A DNA stretch of 64,000 bases, taken from Ignavibacteria bacterium (lineage in GTDB: Bacteria > Bacteroidota > Ignavibacteria > OLB7). Numbering within the stretch: position 1 is the first letter of the stretch; each line of letters starts with the position of its first letter. The notes under the pieces were generated by a model. It made no database searches, was not told where the DNA came from, and saw only the letters and a program-made list of their open reading frames with translations. The stretch lies in contig JACKAE010000003.1 in NCBI GenBank assembly GCA_020635205.1, positions 806,001 through 870,000 on the forward strand, read 5' to 3'. Below, one piece after another: positions 61,701 to 64,000 of the stretch. The position numbers and the translations under genes are program-made.

Positions 61701-62389
61701 CACGTTGCTCCACCATCTTCGGACTTATAGAAACCGCCGTTATTCTTGGTAGCACCAGCCCAAACAACATCTGGATTTGCCGGGTGAATCACAATTCGCG
61801 AGAACGCACCAACATTTGTCAGCCCGACTACGTGCCACGTCTCACCACCATCCTCACTCTTGAAAATTCCAGCCCCCGTATACGCATCTACGTTTGAACT
61901 CATTTCGCCAGTACCTGCGTAGAGGATATTCGGATTTGAAGGGGCAACTGCCACTGCTCCCATCGCAATCGCGTTAGAGTTATCCATCACTGGCTTCCAC
62001 GAATTTCCTCGATCGGTTGACTTCCAGACTCCACCATCGGCAGCACCGATCCAGAGTGTCTTTCCATCAGAAGGATGTACCGCAATCGAACGAACACGGC
62101 CACCGACTGTCATTGGGCCAAGCTGCTTCCAAGATTCGTCGGCAAGGATTGAAACGCCATCGCTGAAACGGGACATCTTTTCTATCTGCCCCAATGCTTT
62201 CAGCCGCGCTCCCTGCGGTATCTTTCCGAATGGATAGGAACGCATCCCGTAGAAGTAGAGTTCTCTACCTTTCGGCACAACCACTTCACTTTCAGTGGTA
62301 TACTCATAAAGTTGTTGGGCTTCCGCCAAAGAAGAGAATAGCAATAGTGAGAGGAGAAGCGGAGCAATACGTGTCGGGAACGTCTTCAT
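58787..62389 (-). CDS. Very large secreted BNR/VPS10-like propeller protein with T9SS-type C-terminus
   Basis: A 1200-residue exported protein with signal peptide (cleavage near LAEAQQ). Residues ~95-740 carry many Asp-box/BNR motifs (WKSTDRGNSWKPV, FKSEDGGETWHVV, YKTTNGGQNWTKI), predicting one or two sortilin-like propellers. A linker beta-domain follows, and the C-terminus (LQQNLPNPFANSTEITFTLP ... SGLYRYSLVLENG) is a classic type A sorting domain of type IX secretion. Role at the cell surface unknown. Confidence 0.85.
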   Translation of the reverse strand: MKTFPTRIAPLLLSLLLFSSLAEAQQLYEYTTESEVVVPKGRELYFYGMRSYPFGKIPQGARLKALGQIEKMSRFSDGVSILADESWKQLGPMTVGGRVRSIAVHPSDGKTLWIGAADGGVWKSTDRGNSWKPVMDNSNAIAMGAVAVAPSNPNILYAGTGEMSSNVDAYTGAGIFKSEDGGETWHVVGLTNVGAFSRIVIHPANPDVVWAGATKNNGGFYKSEDGGATWRKTFEEGISDITVNPSNPNEIWLALMGTGIRYSNDGGESFITRNTGITDSRYVLNRMSIQVAPSNPSILYVLSHEATGTTSSSLEYARIYKTTNGGQNWTKIYDGTGSSDFLKPSATSRSQGWYNNVIIVKPDDPDVVLAGGVRMIRTTNGGNTWPSIGGNVHPDHHALAFDPTNPNTLYNGNDGGMYRSDDGGTSLASINNGLPISQFYAMAVDQREPNLTYGGTQDNGTLTTESESFGDIFGGDGFHVTVDHENPNIVYVEREYGQMYRLDQFGVTAMYLTGDFSANSDVANWSAPLILDPHNSNRLYSGRDSLYLCVNPKADRGALQWLVVSPYMPGNISAMVISPHSGDVIFIGSSKGAVQRTTNGLQDWTDLSFGHGLPNRAVTDFIFSRNDPNTIYASYSGFFTEHVFKSTDLGETWTSISNGLPDIPINALEIHPDNEDIIFAGSDLGMFITLDGGETWAVYNEGMPRVGVIDLEVHMSSRTLRAATHGRSMFERGIGGDPIIAAPSITSPHGGENWIGGTQNVIAWGGFDGTGDPSGVTLEFSLDDGQTWRLLGKNIAGSTFRWNTVQASTITARVRVTGYTALSETPVTVTSNTFSIRPFSQGTVLTTDSKPTVPYGIASDGEYLWATDFQGNTLLKLDPNTLDAVEQIHLGAEAGDSLFTDITYYPPRNSFFLHRLNTTTVASAGGVLVEVNKQGEVLGVWNSPCGYPIGLAWLGETNPDLGFLVASDRDGAQNFYYYRPETFDPSSSDAVPIVTIERVKRVENGPRGMAADSGTFWQVITDFTGGTLQGASSYEYDIRDDTQAAICGVELSSSLASTINARGIEIDRRDKGLWITDFGGNLYKVASCYTLPGPSDSGTAVNLSVEAGPAIADGVTLQQNLPNPFANSTEITFTLPKPMRAQVLVHDLNGRLVATLADKVFQSGEQSVEFQPKGIPSGLYRYSLVLENGARISKTMVYLK

Positions 62390-62788
62390 AGTCGATTGTC
62401 GCTTGATGAATTAGTATGTGTCAGCAAAGTTCCGAGCGGGACTGAATTGGATGAACGAAGATGATACTGAGTAGAGAACAAATTCTCTCGAACGTCTCGT
62501 TATTAGTTTCCCCTCATCTACCCGGAAGATTTCAAAGGTATATAGAGTGAAGGAACCAAACAAAAGTTACTTTAGCGTGAGCAAATTAGGCCTGTCGAAG
62601 CGATATTTTCATCGACTACCGTAAATTCCCTTCTTCATACCCTTGCGAGCTGTAATTGTGGTGTTTTGAACAGGTATCACTACCTTCCAGAAGGGGGATA
62701 TGTTCATCGGCTGAGGAAGAAAGGAAAGAGGAAATCCAAGGGTCTGAGAAAATCTTTTCAGACATAACCAACAGTTAGAACGATAAAG
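62390..62788. other. Divergent intergenic region
   Basis: AT-rich, between the BNR protein and the last gene. No RNA gene, repeat family or convincing ORF is seen; the minus-strand frame 62609-62932 overlaps the real gene and has no motif. Confidence 0.4.
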
Positions 62789-64000
62789 ATGTTCGAGCAG
62801 GAGATCAACGAAACAATCCAGCGAATTACACGGGACGTTTTGCAGGATAAAACGCTGATATCCCTGATCGACATCCTCGAAGAGCCGCAAATACCTAATC
62901 GATTCAAAGCGTTTTTCGAGACAGAAGTGCACTGGTGGGTCTACACCGACGATTTAACCCGCCGACGGGATCGTCGCTTCGATTTTGCTCACCCCGAAAT
63001 TTCATCTCTCCTCAACTACCTTGAACAGATTCAGGTAAAGCACGCCCGATTCGAACGGGATGAATTCCTCTCGGTTCTCGACAAAGCAGTAAAACTCTCC
63101 TACAACTATATCTGCCGTCCGCAAACTACCCTCAAGTGGTATATCTTCAGAGGCGAGCCTACAAAGTCTCTCGGCGAGACACTGCTCCGATTGAATGCCT
63201 TTACAGACTACCCCTACTTCCGAACAGTATTTACTGACTGGGTAGATAGAAAACGAGAAGAACGGCCAACCTTCGACAGTATCTCGGCACGGGAATTCGA
63301 ACGAATTTCACGGCGCATCGACGACCAAATTCTCCTGAGTTCCTCCGTTGACGAACTGCTGGAGATTATGAACCCACTCTTCGATTTTGTTGGTAAGGGA
63401 GAGGGTCGCAGCGTCCCCATCGATGCCCTCATTGTCTTCTTCGACGATAAGCATATCGGCAAACTGGTGGAGTTTCTTGAAAAAGAGAAAGAGCGCCGTT
63501 CCCACGTCACCCCCGAATCTTTTGTCTTGCTGATGGATGAACTCCTGAGTTCAGCAGAAGAAGAGCCAGATGTTGACTTCTCGACAGTTTACCAAGATGA
63601 CGCGCTCGATGCAGTTGTGCGAGATCACCTTCAGGGTGACGTAGGAGGAGGAAGGAGTGCAACTGAATCGCCCGCATATACTCATCCTTCTGAGAGTACG
63701 GCATTTACTGACTCACCTCCATCGGATGCACGTGTTCAAGAGCAAGAAGCTGAGCAGAGAACGGATGGAGAGTTCAGGGCGAACAATCAACAAGAAGCAA
63801 TTGTAAGTCAAGAACCTGAAGAGCACGTGATCGAAGAGGAGACTCACCAAGTTCCTTCAGGTGAGCAACAGCCAAGTGATAGTGTGGTAGCTGACGTTGA
63901 GGAAGAGCAAAAAGGAGAGGACTTCTTTATCGGCCTCGAATCGCTTCCGATTCCGATTGAGGCTGACATTGAAGAGACGTTCGTCGACGAAAGTGACGAT
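62789..64000 (+). CDS. Unknown acidic protein, 3' end beyond window
   Basis: The frame opens at ATG 62789 and is still open at the right edge (404 residues so far). Residues 1-270 are helical and charged (RFKAFFETEVHWWVYTDDLTR, RRIDDQILLSSSVDELLEIM, VIVFFDDKHIGKLVEFLEKE). Residues ~290-400 are a Glu/Gln/Ser-rich linker. I recognise no domain. A structural or adaptor role, for example in a macromolecular machine, is possible but unproven. Confidence 0.7.
   Translation, partial: MFEQEINETIQRITRDVLQDKTLISLIDILEEPQIPNRFKAFFETEVHWWVYTDDLTRRRDRRFDFAHPEISSLLNYLEQIQVKHARFERDEFLSVLDKAVKLSYNYICRPQTTLKWYIFRGEPTKSLGETLLRLNAFTDYPYFRTVFTDWVDRKREERPTFDSISAREFERISRRIDDQILLSSSVDELLEIMNPLFDFVGKGEGRSVPIDALIVFFDDKHIGKLVEFLEKEKERRSHVTPESFVLLMDELLSSAEEEPDVDFSTVYQDDALDAVVRDHLQGDVGGGRSATESPAYTHPSESTAFTDSPPSDARVQEQEAEQRTDGEFRANNQQEAIVSQEPEEHVIEEETHQVPSGEQQPSDSVVADVEEEQKGEDFFIGLESLPIPIEADIEETFVDESDD

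Noticed and set aside
62609..62932. 107-codon minus frame
   Set aside because: It overlaps the start of the real plus-strand gene and has no recognisable features.

Overview
The window looks like chromosomal DNA from a member of the Bacteroidota/Chlorobiota supergroup, perhaps a Kapabacteria- or Ignavibacteria-like lineage (taxonomy is inference). The grounds are two promoters of the Bacteroidota type (TTG, 19-20 nt, TAnnTTTG), secreted proteins with type IX-like C-terminal sorting domains, the rpmH-rnpA-yidD-yidC cluster divergent from dnaA, and many lipoproteins. The chromosomal origin region probably lies near 56.5-58.5 kb.

Layout. 1-3.7 kb: the start of an AAA-type ATPase gene running off the left edge, an outer-membrane-like protein, a zinc-ribbon protein, a lipoprotein and an EamA transporter. 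3.9-9.3 kb (minus): phenylacetyl-CoA epoxidase genes paaA-paaB-paaC-paaD with a HicA/HicB-like toxin-antitoxin pair overlapping in between, then a small protein, a CobW/G3E GTPase and a membrane peptide. 9.8-21 kb: tRNA-Asn followed by an accessory stretch with a tyrosine-recombinase fossil, a protein-glutaminase-like deamidase, two paralogous secreted proteins with near-identical leaders, an amidohydrolase, a PhyH-type dioxygenase, a decayed IS5-type transposase, a methyltransferase, then an ECF sigma factor with a DoxX protein. 21.9-29.8 kb: DODA-type dioxygenase, APC permease, HD hydrolase, an NTF2-like lipoprotein, an AraC regulator, a small kinase, an O-methyltransferase, a DinB protein and an AHSA1 protein.

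30.2-31.8 kb: an archaeal-type (type 2) aspartyl-tRNA synthetase preceded by what appears to be a complete translational T-box antisequestrator. 31.8-41.7 kb: flavin monooxygenase, NAD(P)-binding protein, GIY-YIG-like protein, MarR regulator divergent from a metallo-beta-lactamase-fold protein, SDR, sulfatase, a tyrosinase homologue that has lost copper ligands, and a structured element carrying a 13-nt complement of the 16S rRNA 3' end. 41.8-51.4 kb: purB, an Lrp regulator, glnA, a large secreted protein, yjbQ, a MORN-type protein and an ABC exporter. 51.4-64 kb: a YadA-head-like repeat protein, yidC-yidD-rnpA-rpmH, dnaA, a 1200-residue BNR/VPS10-like secreted protein and a truncated unknown gene.

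Intergenic space carries several families of short dispersed repeats: a chained CACGCAAAG / CGCAACCTGAAGAGTT / CTCATACACTC composite, a TTGAATTTTTACTTTTGAATT element that often sits just upstream of genes, and REP-like hairpins.
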